DNA of 7,559 bases from Burkholderiaceae bacterium (GCA_031256125.1 JAIRRE010000210.1:1-7559); one strand, 5' to 3'. Counted from the first letter of the stretch, positions 1 through 6,568 are shown. Made by a program: numbers and translations. The notes: generated by a model from the sequence alone, not told the origin.

Positions 1-831
1 GTGCACCGTATTCAGCCCTACGCGCAGGTGGCCGAATTGATCGCCGAGGCGCGCCGGCTGGGGTTCGATTCAGTCAACGTCGATCTGATTTACGGCCTGC
101 CCCGGCAGACGGGCGAATCGTTCCAGCGGACGCTGGCGCAAGTGGCCCAAGTGCGGCCCGACCGCATCGCGCTTTATGCCTATGCGCATTTGCCGGAGCG
201 CTTCAAACCCCAACGCCGCATCTTGGCCGAGGAACTGCCGCCCCCGCCCGACAAAGTGGGCATGTTGGCCGCCGCGCTGGCGGCATTCGAGGTGGCGGGT
301 TACACCTATATCGGCATGGATCACTTCGCACTGCCCGATGACGCGCTGGCCGTCGCCAAGCGCGAGGGCAAGCTGCACCGCAACTTTCAAGGCTACAGCA
401 CCCATCCCGATAGCGACCTGATCGGTCTGGGCGTATCGGCCATCGGCAAAATCGGCGCCACCTACAGCCAGAACGCCAAAACGCTGGAGGAGTATCAGGA
501 CGCGCTCGACCAGGGCCATCTGCCGGTGATCCGCGGTCTGGCGGCCTCGCGCGACGATTTGGTGCGGCGCACCGTCATCATGGCGCTGATGTGTCAGGGG
601 CAGGTCGATTTCGAGGCTGTGGAACTGGCGCACCTGATCCAGTTCCGCGATTATTTCGCGCGCGAGTTGCAGCAACTCGAACCGCTGGCGCGCGATGGCT
701 TGGTGGAGCTGGCGGGCGACGGCATTCGCCTGACCGAAATGGGCTGGTTCTTTGTGCGCGGCGTGGCCATGGTGTTCGACCGCTACCTGCAAGCCGACCG
801 CAACCGGACGCGGTTCTCCAAGATCATTTGA
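1..831 (+). CDS. hemN: Oxygen-independent coproporphyrinogen III dehydrogenase (HemN), C-terminal part
   Basis: HemN is a cytoplasmic radical-SAM enzyme that oxidatively decarboxylates coproporphyrinogen III to protoporphyrinogen IX in anaerobic or microaerobic heme synthesis. The 276 residues align in order with the last ~60% of the ~457-residue family: NVDLIYGLP (residues 26-34), YAHLPERF (61-68), GMDHFALPDD (105-114), HRNFQGYST (126-134), GVSAIG (144-149), then the helical C-terminal HemN domain ending FSKII. The radical-SAM CxxxCxxC cluster lies upstream of the window, so the gene is cut by the window edge. The GTG at position 1 is an internal valine, because family members continue well upstream of this segment. 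The stop is TGA at 829-831. The downstream TauE/SafE-family gene fits a cbb3 oxidase/heme neighbourhood. Identity is very secure; whether the missing 5' part is intact cannot be seen. Confidence 0.96.
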   Translation: MHRIQPYAQVAELIAEARRLGFDSVNVDLIYGLPRQTGESFQRTLAQVAQVRPDRIALYAYAHLPERFKPQRRILAEELPPPPDKVGMLAAALAAFEVAGYTYIGMDHFALPDDALAVAKREGKLHRNFQGYSTHPDSDLIGLGVSAIGKIGATYSQNAKTLEEYQDALDQGHLPVIRGLAASRDDLVRRTVIMALMCQGQVDFEAVELAHLIQFRDYFARELQQLEPLARDGLVELAGDGIRLTEMGWFFVRGVAMVFDRYLQADRNRTRFSKII

Positions 832-968
832 GGTAACGCTGCATAAATCTGCGAAAGTGGCGCGCCTGGATGTGGAACCGAATGATCCTTGTTGACTGGT
901 CATCCTGACACTCTGAGGCTTGACGCCATGTACTCGATGCCGCGTCGGACTTGTGGCATCCTTTGCCG

Positions 969-1652
969 ATGAACACTTCCCTGGCATTGACCGCTTTGCT
1001 TATGGGCCTATGGGGCGGGCCGCACTGCATCGCCATGTGCGGCGCGGCCTGTGCCGGCATCGGACAGGTCGCCGCGCCACGTACCCGGGCCGCGCTGCTG
1101 CTGTTCCAGATCGGGCGGCTGATCGGCTACGGCCTGCTGGGATTGCTCGCCGCCGCGTCGATGCAGGGGCTGGGGTGGCTGTCGGTGCATGCGGCGGCGC
1201 TGCGGCCAGTCTGGATCATGATCCACGCCGCCGCCATCGTCATCGGGTTGACGCTGCTCATCCTTGGACGCCAACCGTTGTGGCTGGAAAGCGGCACGCG
1301 CCGCGTGTGGATGCGGCTGCGCGCGGGCGTGGGCCGCTGGGGGCTGGCCGCGCCGCTGACCATCGGCGTGGCGTGGGCCTTGCTGCCGTGCGGCATGCTG
1401 TATTCGGCGGTTATGGTCGCGGCGCTATCGGGCCGGGCGGTGGAGGGGGCCGCCGTCATGCTGGTATTTGCCATCGGTTCGGGCATTACCCTGTGGCTCG
1501 GGCCGTGGCTGCTGCTGCGCTTCGGCATCAACGCGGGCGGGATTTGGGGAATGCGGCTGGCCGGGCTTGCGCTCACCATCACCGCCGGTTGGGGGCTGTG
1601 GATGGGCTTGATGCACGGCCAAGCCCCGTGGTGCACCGTGCCGGGGCTGTGA
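969..1652 (+). CDS. TauE/SafE-family (UreH-like) membrane protein, putative metal/sulfur transporter
   Basis: This is a hydrophobic protein of 227 residues with about six membrane helices (roughly residues 4-30, 41-65, 77-100, 115-145, 155-180 and 190-212). Helix 1 carries GGPHCIAMCGA, with H19, C20, M23 and C24 placed like a soft-metal site. Helix 4 carries ALLPCGMLYSA. Both are hallmarks of the short sulfite exporter TauE/SafE (UreH-2) group. Relatives commonly sit beside ccoGHIS and hemN in proteobacteria, where a role in copper or redox handling for cbb3 oxidase assembly is suspected; the substrate is unproven. hemN lies 137 bases upstream on the same strand. The ATG at 969 was chosen; a TTG six codons upstream (951) would also be open. 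Neither has a clear Shine-Dalgarno. The family call is firm and the function is inferred. Confidence 0.85.
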   Translation: MNTSLALTALLMGLWGGPHCIAMCGAACAGIGQVAAPRTRAALLLFQIGRLIGYGLLGLLAAASMQGLGWLSVHAAALRPVWIMIHAAAIVIGLTLLILGRQPLWLESGTRRVWMRLRAGVGRWGLAAPLTIGVAWALLPCGMLYSAVMVAALSGRAVEGAAVMLVFAIGSGITLWLGPWLLLRFGINAGGIWGMRLAGLALTITAGWGLWMGLMHGQAPWCTVPGL

Positions 1653-1674
1653 AGAAGGCCAGCATCGGCTGAAT

Positions 1675-1699
1675 GCGCAGCTCAGAAAATTGGCTGCGC
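1675..1699 (+). terminator. Hairpin downstream of the TauE/SafE gene, possible terminator
   Basis: GCGCAGC (1675-1681) and GCTGCGC (1693-1699) form a perfect 7-bp stem with an 11-base loop, starting 23 bases after the TauE/SafE stop. A second small inverted repeat follows, TTTCGC/GCGAAA (1711-1716 and 1720-1725). Neither is followed directly by a T-run, so intrinsic termination is uncertain. The position between two same-strand genes and the stem quality are the only support. Confidence 0.3.
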
Positions 1700-1743
1700 G
1701 CAAATGATGATTTCGCGCCGCGAAAATAGACGCCAGCGTTTTC

Positions 1744-1749
1744 TAAAAT
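1744..1749 (+). promoter_or_regulatory. -10-like hexamer TAAAAT close to the fkpB start
   Basis: TAAAAT matches the sigma-70 -10 consensus at five of six bases and lies in an AT-rich patch of otherwise GC-rich DNA. It ends nine bases before the fkpB ATG, which has no Shine-Dalgarno. If used, transcription would begin within a few bases of the start codon and give a nearly leaderless fkpB-ispH message. No good -35 hexamer sits 16-18 bases upstream, so this is tentative. Confidence 0.35.
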
Positions 1750-1758
1750 TGACTCCCT

Positions 1759-2238
1759 ATGTCCCAAGCCGCACCATCCCACGCCACTTTACCGTCGGCC
1801 ACCATTGAGCCGGGATCGTTCCTGACGCTGCATTACCGCCTTGCGGGGCCGCAGGGCGATGTCATCAGCACGTTTGGCGGCGCGCCCGCCACGCTCTCGA
1901 TCGGTTCGGGCGAATTGGCGCCGGTAGTGGAGGCGCGCTTGATGGGGCTGGCCGAGGGCGCGCATGTCACGCTCGATTTCGCGCCGGGCGAGGTGTTCGG
2001 CGCGCGCAACCCGGACATGATTCAGTGGCTGCCGCGCCAGGAACTCGAACAACTGGGCGATCCGCAAGAGCACTACGCAGTGGGTGATGCGCTGCAACTG
2101 GCCACGCCGGACGGCCAAGGGCGCTTTGCCGCCGTGGTGCTGGCGGTGCGCGAGGATGGCGCGCTGCGGCTGGATTTCAACCACCCGCTGGCGGGTCAGC
2201 CGGTGACCTTCGAGGCGCGCATCATCGGGGTGTTGTGA
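1759..2238 (+). CDS. fkpB: FKBP-type peptidyl-prolyl cis-trans isomerase, SlpA type
   Basis: This is a cytoplasmic prolyl isomerase and chaperone of the SlpA/FkpB group, which catalyses cis-trans isomerisation of X-Pro bonds. The 159 residues compare with ~149 in E. coli. The FKBP fold occupies about residues 17-72 and 147-159 (LHYRL near 24-28; [19 protein letters not shown] around 49-67). The inserted IF (chaperone) domain lies between, with [11 protein letters not shown] and, at its end, DFNHPLAGQ (139-147), the group's most recognisable segment. The first ~16 residues are a poorly conserved extension. The start at 1759 is the first ATG in frame; no ribosome binding site precedes it. The stop TGA is one base before the ispH ATG, so the two are almost certainly co-transcribed and translationally coupled, an arrangement also seen in E. 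coli. Confidence 0.93.
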   Translation: MSQAAPSHATLPSATIEPGSFLTLHYRLAGPQGDVISTFGGAPATLSIGSGELAPVVEARLMGLAEGAHVTLDFAPGEVFGARNPDMIQWLPRQELEQLGDPQEHYAVGDALQLATPDGQGRFAAVVLAVREDGALRLDFNHPLAGQPVTFEARIIGVL

Positions 2239-2239
2239 G

Positions 2240-3199
2240 ATGGATGTTTTGCTCGCCGAGCCGCGCGGTTTTTGTGCCGGAGTGGATCGGGCAATCGAAA
2301 TCGTGGAACGGGCGCTGGTCAAGTTCGGCGCGCCGGTTTACGTGCGGCACGAAATCGTGCACAACACCTTCGTCGTCAATGCATTGAAGACGCGCGGCGC
2401 GGTGTTCATCGAGCGACTCGATGAGGTACCGCCGGGCGCGACACTGGTGTTTTCCGCGCACGGCGTGCCCAAAAGCGTGCAAGAAGAAGCGGCGGCGCGC
2501 GGCTTGCATGTGTTCGACGCCACCTGTCCGCTGGTCACCAAAGTGCATGTAGAAGTGGCCAAGCTGCACCGCGAAGGCTATGAATTCATCATGATCGGCC
2601 ACAAGGGCCACCCGGAAGTCGAGGGCACGATGGGCCAGCTCACCGGCGGCATCCACTTGGTCGAGGACGTGGCGGGCGTGGCACAGGTTAGCCCGGCGCA
2701 AGCCGAAAAACTGGCCGTGGTTACGCAGACCACGCTGTCGGTGGACGACGCGGCGCAAATTCTGGACGCAATTCGCGCGCGCTTTCCCAGCGTGCGCGAA
2801 CCCAAGCAGCAGGATATTTGCTACGCCACCCAAAACCGGCAGGACGCGGTCAAACTGCTGGCGCGCCAGGTCGATCTGGTGATCGTGGTGGGCAGTCCCA
2901 CCAGCAGCAATTCCAACCGGCTGCGCGAACTGGCGCACAAGCTTGGGGTGCCGGCGTACATGGTCGATGGCGCGGACGAACTGCGCGCCGAATGGCTGCG
3001 CGGCAAGGCGCGCGTAGGCATCACCGCCGGCGCTTCGGCGCCCGAATCGCTGGTGCGGCAAGTTGTCGAGCGCCTGCGCACGCTGGGGGCGCTGTCGGTG
3101 CAAACCCTGCGTGGCATTGAGGAATCGGTCAAATTCCCCCTGCCCAAAGGGCTAAAGCTGCCCGAGCACGCGCAAGGAGCGTGGGAGCATTTGAGGTAA
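2240..3199 (+). CDS. ispH: 4-hydroxy-3-methylbut-2-enyl diphosphate reductase
   Basis: IspH (LytB) is the last enzyme of the MEP pathway, a cytoplasmic [4Fe-4S] enzyme that reduces HMBPP to IPP and DMAPP. The protein is full length at 319 residues. All key residues are present: the cluster cysteines C12 (PRGFCAGV), C96 (DATCPLVTK) and C194 ([10 protein letters not shown]); the substrate-binding H41, H74 and H124; the proton-relay E126 in [10 protein letters not shown]164/T165 in VTQTTLSV; and the S222-S223-N224 and S266 (TAGASAPES) diphosphate-binding positions. The start ATG lies one base after the fkpB stop, with only weak purine-rich sequence ahead of it, so translation probably depends on coupling with fkpB. 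The gene ends in TAA, eight bases from the stop of the convergent MFS gene. Nothing appears damaged. Confidence 0.97.
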   Translation: MDVLLAEPRGFCAGVDRAIEIVERALVKFGAPVYVRHEIVHNTFVVNALKTRGAVFIERLDEVPPGATLVFSAHGVPKSVQEEAAARGLHVFDATCPLVTKVHVEVAKLHREGYEFIMIGHKGHPEVEGTMGQLTGGIHLVEDVAGVAQVSPAQAEKLAVVTQTTLSVDDAAQILDAIRARFPSVREPKQQDICYATQNRQDAVKLLARQVDLVIVVGSPTSSNSNRLRELAHKLGVPAYMVDGADELRAEWLRGKARVGITAGASAPESLVRQVVERLRTLGALSVQTLRGIEESVKFPLPKGLKLPEHAQGAWEHLR

Positions 3200-3207
3200 C
3201 GGCAGTG

Positions 3208-4575
3208 TTATGCCGCCACGGTTTCCAGCGAGCGGCGCGTAGCGCGGATGGTGAAGGGCAAGAGGAAAGCGGTAATCAGGCCGGCCAGCGCCATGAATAG
3301 GAATACCGAGGTAAAGCCCCCGCCAATGCCGCCCCAGTCATAGACGGTGAACGCCCAGATCGGCCCTACCGCGCCGCCCAAATGGCCCAGGCCGTCGGTT
3401 AGCGCAATGCCGGTGGCGCGGGCGCGCGTGGGGAAACTCTCGGCGGTCAGCGCATACAGCAGCGGCAGGAAAAAGCCCAGCGAGGCCGAGATCAGAAACA
3501 CCGATAGGGTGATGACCACGGGCGTGTCGATGACGCCGATAGCGACGAATGAAAATGTCCACACCAGCATCCCGGCCAGGACGGAGTGCTTGCGCTCATA
3601 GGTATCGCCCAGCGCGGTGGCCAGCAACGCGCCGACCGGCGTGCCCACCGATGTGGCGAGCAGGAACAGGATGCTCTTGGTCAACGTGTAGCCGTGGGCG
3701 ACGAAAAAGGTCGGACCGAGTCCGAGCCACACATAGGCGCTGATGTACCAGAAGAACCACAGCGCGAACAGCAACGTGAGGCGGCTCAGGTAAGGCGGGC
3801 GAAACAGGGCCAGCATCGGAAAGCCGGTGGGGTGTATTTCGGCCACGGTGGCCACCGGGGGCGGCAGCGGTTTGCCGGTGCGGCGCTGGACATGCGCCTC
3901 GGCGGTTTCGACGATGGCCCGCGCCTGGTCAACGTGGCGGTGGGAGAGCAGCCAGCGCGGCGATTCGGGCAGCAGCGGGAAAGCCAGCAACGTCAGCCCG
4001 CCCAGCGCGCCGAGCAGGAACATGACGCGCCAGCCCCAGTCGAAATGAGGCACCAGCCACAGCGCGATGATCGGCACGATGGATTGGCCGACGAAGGCGA
4101 AGATGTTGGTCAGCGCCGTGTAGCGCCCGCGCACCGGCGCGGGAGCCAGTTCGCCGACGTAAGCCGAGATGACCGCGATTTCCGCGCCAATGCCCATGCC
4201 GGTGATGCAGCGGCCGATCACCATCGTCGTCAGGCTGCCCGCGAAAGTGGTGCCGATGCAGCCCACGGTAAAGAGCACGATCGAACACATCAGGCCGGTT
4301 TTGCGGCCAAACACATCGGAGAAATTGCTGTTAAGCCACGCGCCGATCATGTAGCCGACCAAGCTGGCGGTAATCGGCCACGCCTGCTGGTGCGCGGTCA
4401 TGTGCAGCACCTTGCTGAACACGGGCATTCCGAAGGCGACGTTGGTGATGTCGAAAAACGCGATCAGGTAACCGACGCCGACCACCCAGAGCACGGCCGG
4501 GGAGTACGGCCAGGAGGGCAGACGGTCGAGCCGGGCGATCAGTTCGCTTTCGGCGGCTGCGTGGGAGGATTCCAT
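3208..4575 (-). CDS. MFS transporter, metabolite:H+ symporter / sugar-porter-like
   Basis: This is an inner-membrane transporter of 455 residues with twelve predicted helices and a central cytoplasmic loop (about residues 203-260). Visible motifs are the motif-A signature SDVFGRK (86-92) and its second-half repeat GDTYERK (323-329), GRCITGMGIGAE (121-132), PESPRWLL (203-210) after helix 6, and AESFPTRARATG (378-389). An acidic residue, D42, lies in helix 1. The soluble N-terminus with RLDRLPSWPY (15-24) is typical of proton-coupled metabolite symporters related to the niacin transporter NiaP. The substrate cannot be read from sequence; an organic acid, an aromatic acid or nicotinate are candidates. 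The ATG at 4575 has GGAG eight bases upstream; a TTG one codon earlier (4578) is only five bases from it. The gene lies downstream of an enoyl-CoA hydratase gene on the same strand, about 210 bases away. Confidence 0.9.
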   Translation of the reverse strand: MESSHAAAESELIARLDRLPSWPYSPAVLWVVGVGYLIAFFDITNVAFGMPVFSKVLHMTAHQQAWPITASLVGYMIGAWLNSNFSDVFGRKTGLMCSIVLFTVGCIGTTFAGSLTTMVIGRCITGMGIGAEIAVISAYVGELAPAPVRGRYTALTNIFAFVGQSIVPIIALWLVPHFDWGWRVMFLLGALGGLTLLAFPLLPESPRWLLSHRHVDQARAIVETAEAHVQRRTGKPLPPPVATVAEIHPTGFPMLALFRPPYLSRLTLLFALWFFWYISAYVWLGLGPTFFVAHGYTLTKSILFLLATSVGTPVGALLATALGDTYERKHSVLAGMLVWTFSFVAIGVIDTPVVITLSVFLISASLGFFLPLLYALTAESFPTRARATGIALTDGLGHLGGAVGPIWAFTVYDWGGIGGGFTSVFLFMALAGLITAFLLPFTIRATRRSLETVAA

Positions 4576-4578
4576 CAA

Positions 4579-4789
4579 ATTGTCTCCAGTTCGTTATGGT
4601 TTGGATGCACGGGCACTCGCGGACAAGGTGGCACATACACACCAGACAGCGCTTGCCCGGTGGTGCAATTGGTCTCGACGGTCTCGACGCCAGTACCTTT
4701 TTCATTCTGCGGCGGCGGGATCGCCCGGACAAGTCGTCAATGCCTAAGCCGACCTTCGGCTGGCGCGAACGCCGTGCCGCCGATGGGTG
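4579..4789. other. Intergenic stretch between the hydratase and MFS genes
   Basis: This 211-base gap, the longest without a gene, has no convincing promoter on the - strand. It holds three small structures. One is a perfect 9-bp tandem repeat GGTCTCGAC twice (4671-4688). The second is a hairpin AGCCGA-cct-TCGGCT (4747-4761) just past the hydratase stop, with no T-run. The third is a long-range inverted repeat just upstream of the MFS start: TGCACGGGCA (4606-4615) against TGCCC (4654-4658) and GTGCA (4663-4667), with a 4-base bulge. The last could fold in a leader RNA. All may be chance in GC-rich DNA. Confidence 0.4.
4584..4587 (-). promoter_or_regulatory. Ribosome binding site of the MFS gene
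   Basis: The - strand reads GGAG eight bases before the ATG at 4575-4573. The spacing favours that ATG over the adjacent upstream TTG (4578-4576). Confidence 0.65.
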
Positions 4790-5590
4790 TCAACGCGCAC
4801 GGCTGGCGGCTTCGGCCGCTTTTCGCTTAATGAATTCGCCCATGAAGCGCGCCGGTTCGCCGGTCTCAAAGGCATTGCCCAATGCTTCTACGCTTAGCGC
4901 GATGCCTTCGGCCAGCGGGACTTCGTCCCAGGCATTGAGCAGCGCCTTTTGCGCGCGCATGACTTGTGGGCCGCAGGCCAGAATGTCGGTTACCGCGCGT
5001 TCGACCTCGATGTCGAGCGCGTCGCCATCGGCCAGCACGTCGATGAAACCCCAGTCGAACGCACGTCGCGCGTCGATGGTTTGCCCCGTCATCAGCAGCC
5101 AGCGCGCACGACCGCTGCCGATCAGGCGCGGCAGCAGCGCCGCATGGATCACCGAGGGGATGCCGACTTTGACCTCGGGCATTGCAAAACGCGCGTCGGC
5201 GCTGGCGATGCGCAGGTCGCACGCCGCCGCCAGCTCCAGCCCGCCGCCCAGGCACCAGCCCCGGATGCGCGCGATGACCGGCGCAGGAAAGCGCCGCACG
5301 GCTTCGCACAGATCGCGCAGCCGCCCGATAAAGGTGCGCGCGCTGGCGGGGTTCAGCCGTACCATTTCGCGGATGTCCGCGCCGCCGACGAAGGCCCGCT
5401 CGCCGCTGCCGGTGAGGATCAGGGCGCGCACGCTGGCATCGCGCGCCAGCTCGTTTAGGCCCGCGGTCAGACTCTCGATGATCGGCGTGCCAATGATGTT
5501 GAGTACGCCGGCGCGGGTAATGGTCAGGGTCACGACACCGCGCGCATCGCGCGCAAGCTCGAAGTTGGGATCAGGAGTAGTCATGAACAC
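4790..5590 (-). CDS. Enoyl-CoA hydratase/isomerase (crotonase) family protein
   Basis: This is a crotonase-fold protein of 266 residues, the usual length for a single-domain cytoplasmic enoyl-CoA hydratase, which adds water to trans-2-enoyl-CoA in fatty or aromatic acid breakdown. The two oxyanion-hole segments are clear: AFVGGADIREM (66-76) and IRGWCLGGGLELAAACD (109-125). Two acidic residues 20 positions apart, E119 in GGLEL and E139 in AMPEVKVG, match the catalytic pair Glu144/Glu164 of rat mitochondrial hydratase. The segment after the second (IPSVIHAALLPRL) replaces the common PGxGGTQRL, so substrate preference may differ. The start could be this GTG (5590) or an ATG two codons later (5584). 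An AGG lies 6 bases before the GTG and 12 before the ATG. A -10-like TATAGG also ends six bases before the GTG. The gene lies 162 bases downstream of pncA on the same strand. Exact substrate unknown. Confidence 0.9.
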   Translation of the reverse strand: MFMTTPDPNFELARDARGVVTLTITRAGVLNIIGTPIIESLTAGLNELARDASVRALILTGSGERAFVGGADIREMVRLNPASARTFIGRLRDLCEAVRRFPAPVIARIRGWCLGGGLELAAACDLRIASADARFAMPEVKVGIPSVIHAALLPRLIGSGRARWLLMTGQTIDARRAFDWGFIDVLADGDALDIEVERAVTDILACGPQVMRAQKALLNAWDEVPLAEGIALSVEALGNAFETGEPARFMGEFIKRKAAEAASRAR

Positions 5591-5725
5591 AAGACGCCTA
5601 TAGGTGATGTGTCACGCAGTGTAGGTAAGTCGCCGCTTGATGGGGTAGTGGAATGTGTCAAACCCAGGCTTCGCCTATACCGAAGGCAACGTGCATCTAA
5701 CGCCGCAGCCACGTCAGATTTGTGC

Positions 5726-5754
5726 AGCATGGGCTAAAAGCCTGCTTTCCTTTT
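5726..5754 (+). terminator. Terminator-like hairpin beyond the pncA stop codon
   Basis: AGCA-GGCT (5726-5729, 5732-5735) pairs with AGCC-TGCT (5739-5746), with a 2-base bulge and an AAA loop. On the + strand it is followed by the T-rich tract TTTCCTTTT up to 5754, which looks like an intrinsic terminator. On the - strand, the direction of pncA, the hairpin falls right after the stop but has no T-run. It may still end or protect the pncA message; no + strand gene precedes it. Confidence 0.35.
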
Positions 5755-6556
5755 ACCCACGCAATACTTCTTCCACGCCGACCCGCATCACGCCCGCCGC
5801 GCGCAACTGTTGCCACGCGGCGGCCAGCGAGCCGTTGCGGTCGATGGCGCGCGAGGCGTCGTCGATCAACGCGACCTCGAAGCCCGCCGCGCGCGCGTCT
5901 AGCGCCGACCACGCGACGCAGTAGTCGGTGGCCAGGCCGCAGCAATAGACGCGCGTCACGCCCAGTTCGCGCAGATAGCCCGCCAAGCCGGTTTTGGTTT
6001 TGTGGTCGGCCTCGACGAACGCCGAGTAGCTGTCGATTGCCGGGTTCTGTCCTTTGCGCACGATGGCGCGGGCGCGTTTGATGGTCGGCTTCAGCCCGGC
6101 GTACAGCTCGGCGCCGGGGCTGCCCTGCACGCAATGCACCGGCCACAGCGTTTGCTCGCCGTAAGGCAGCGTCATGGTCTCGAACGGCTTGCGTCCCGGA
6201 TGGTTGGCGGCAAACGAGACGTGATCGGCCGGATGCCAATCCTGCGTCAGCACCACGTTGGAAAATGCTGATGCCAAAAGGTTGACAACCGACACCACCT
6301 CGTCCCCGTGCGCCACTGCCAACGCGCCGCCCGGCATGAAATCGTTTTGCAGGTCGATGGCCAGAAAAGCGTCAGCGGGGCGCTGCATGGAGGATGTTTC
6401 CTCAACAGGCAAAGCTTGCGCTGGGTTAGCGTTACCCGGGCTGCTGGCACCGGGCGTTGCCTCGCTGGGCGCGCCTTGCGCCAAGGCGCGCCCTGATAAG
6501 GCGGCAATCACGGGCACTGCCAACGAGGCAGCCAATAACGGACGGCGGGTTAGCAT
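5753..6556 (-). CDS. pncA: Nicotinamidase/pyrazinamidase with N-terminal export signal
   Basis: PncA hydrolyses nicotinamide to nicotinate and ammonia in NAD salvage. The catalytic domain (about residues 57-267) has every key feature: catalytic D68 (IDLQNDFMPGGAL), K168 (RKGQNPAIDSYSAF) and C213 (GLATDYCV), with metal-binding D106 and H108 (TQDWHPADH) and H141 (WPVHCVQGS). Unlike the cytoplasmic ~213-residue E. coli enzyme, this one begins with a Tat-like signal peptide: twin arginines R4-R5 followed by PLL, a hydrophobic stretch to about residue 21, and an ALA-Q cleavage site near 26/27. A Pro/Ser/Ala/Gly-rich linker (27-56) follows, so export to the periplasm is predicted. The ATG at 6556 is chosen because GGGAG lies seven bases upstream; the frame is open further 5' (to 6598). 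An internal ATG at 6388 would yield a 211-residue cytoplasmic form. Divergent from orn. Confidence 0.92.
   Translation of the reverse strand: MLTRRPLLAASLAVPVIAALSGRALAQGAPSEATPGASSPGNANPAQALPVEETSSMQRPADAFLAIDLQNDFMPGGALAVAHGDEVVSVVNLLASAFSNVVLTQDWHPADHVSFAANHPGRKPFETMTLPYGEQTLWPVHCVQGSPGAELYAGLKPTIKRARAIVRKGQNPAIDSYSAFVEADHKTKTGLAGYLRELGVTRVYCCGLATDYCVAWSALDARAAGFEVALIDDASRAIDRNGSLAAAWQQLRAAGVMRVGVEEVLRG
6386..6403 (-). promoter_or_regulatory. Possible internal translation start of pncA with hairpin-embedded Shine-Dalgarno
   Basis: Inside pncA the - strand reads GAGGA-AACA-TCCTC, then one base, then ATG (6388-6386). This Met is residue 57 and begins exactly where the classical PncA domain starts. 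GAGG/AGGA is ribosome-binding-site-like at 8-11 bases, and the perfect 5-bp stem would hide it in RNA. Whether it is used is unknown. Confidence 0.35.
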
Positions 6557-6568
6557 GGGAAGTCTCCC
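6557..6568 (-). promoter_or_regulatory. Ribosome binding site of pncA, within a small inverted repeat
   Basis: GGGAG (6568-6564 on the - strand) lies seven bases before the ATG at 6556 and decides the start in favour of the signal-peptide form. The 12 bases abutting the ATG read GGGA-GACT-TCCC, a 4-bp stem with a 4-base loop that could partly mask the site. Confidence 0.6.

Noticed and set aside
1..3. GTG at the first base as the start of a 276-residue protein
   Set aside because: Family alignment places this codon in the middle of HemN; the radical-SAM half must lie upstream of the window.
889..903. FNR/Anr-like box upstream of the TauE/SafE gene
   Set aside because: TTGAC is present but the second half-site does not match RTCAA at the required spacing on either alignment.
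70..987. Long open frame on the - strand opposite hemN
   Set aside because: It is antisense to a clearly conserved gene, has an amino-acid mix typical of a GC-rich shadow frame, and shows no domain.
4671..4688. Two-copy tandem repeat GGTCTCGAC as a repeat array or regulator site
   Set aside because: Only two 9-base copies with no further units or symmetry; recorded in the intergenic entry but not enough for a functional claim.
3586..4830. 414-codon open frame on the + strand opposite the MFS gene
   Set aside because: Low-complexity Arg/Gln/Ala/Gly-rich translation with no motif; the - strand holds a well-formed 12-helix transporter.
4596..5603. 335-codon open frame on the + strand opposite the hydratase
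   Set aside because: Arg/Ser-rich shadow translation; the hydratase motifs on the - strand are intact.
5656..5661. Perfect TTGACA -35 on the - strand upstream of the hydratase
   Set aside because: The expected -10 position 17 bases on reads AAGCGG, and neighbouring spacings are no better.
5655..5924. 89-codon + strand frame overlapping the end of pncA
   Set aside because: No ribosome binding site, no recognisable sequence, and most of it is antisense to the conserved pncA catalytic domain.
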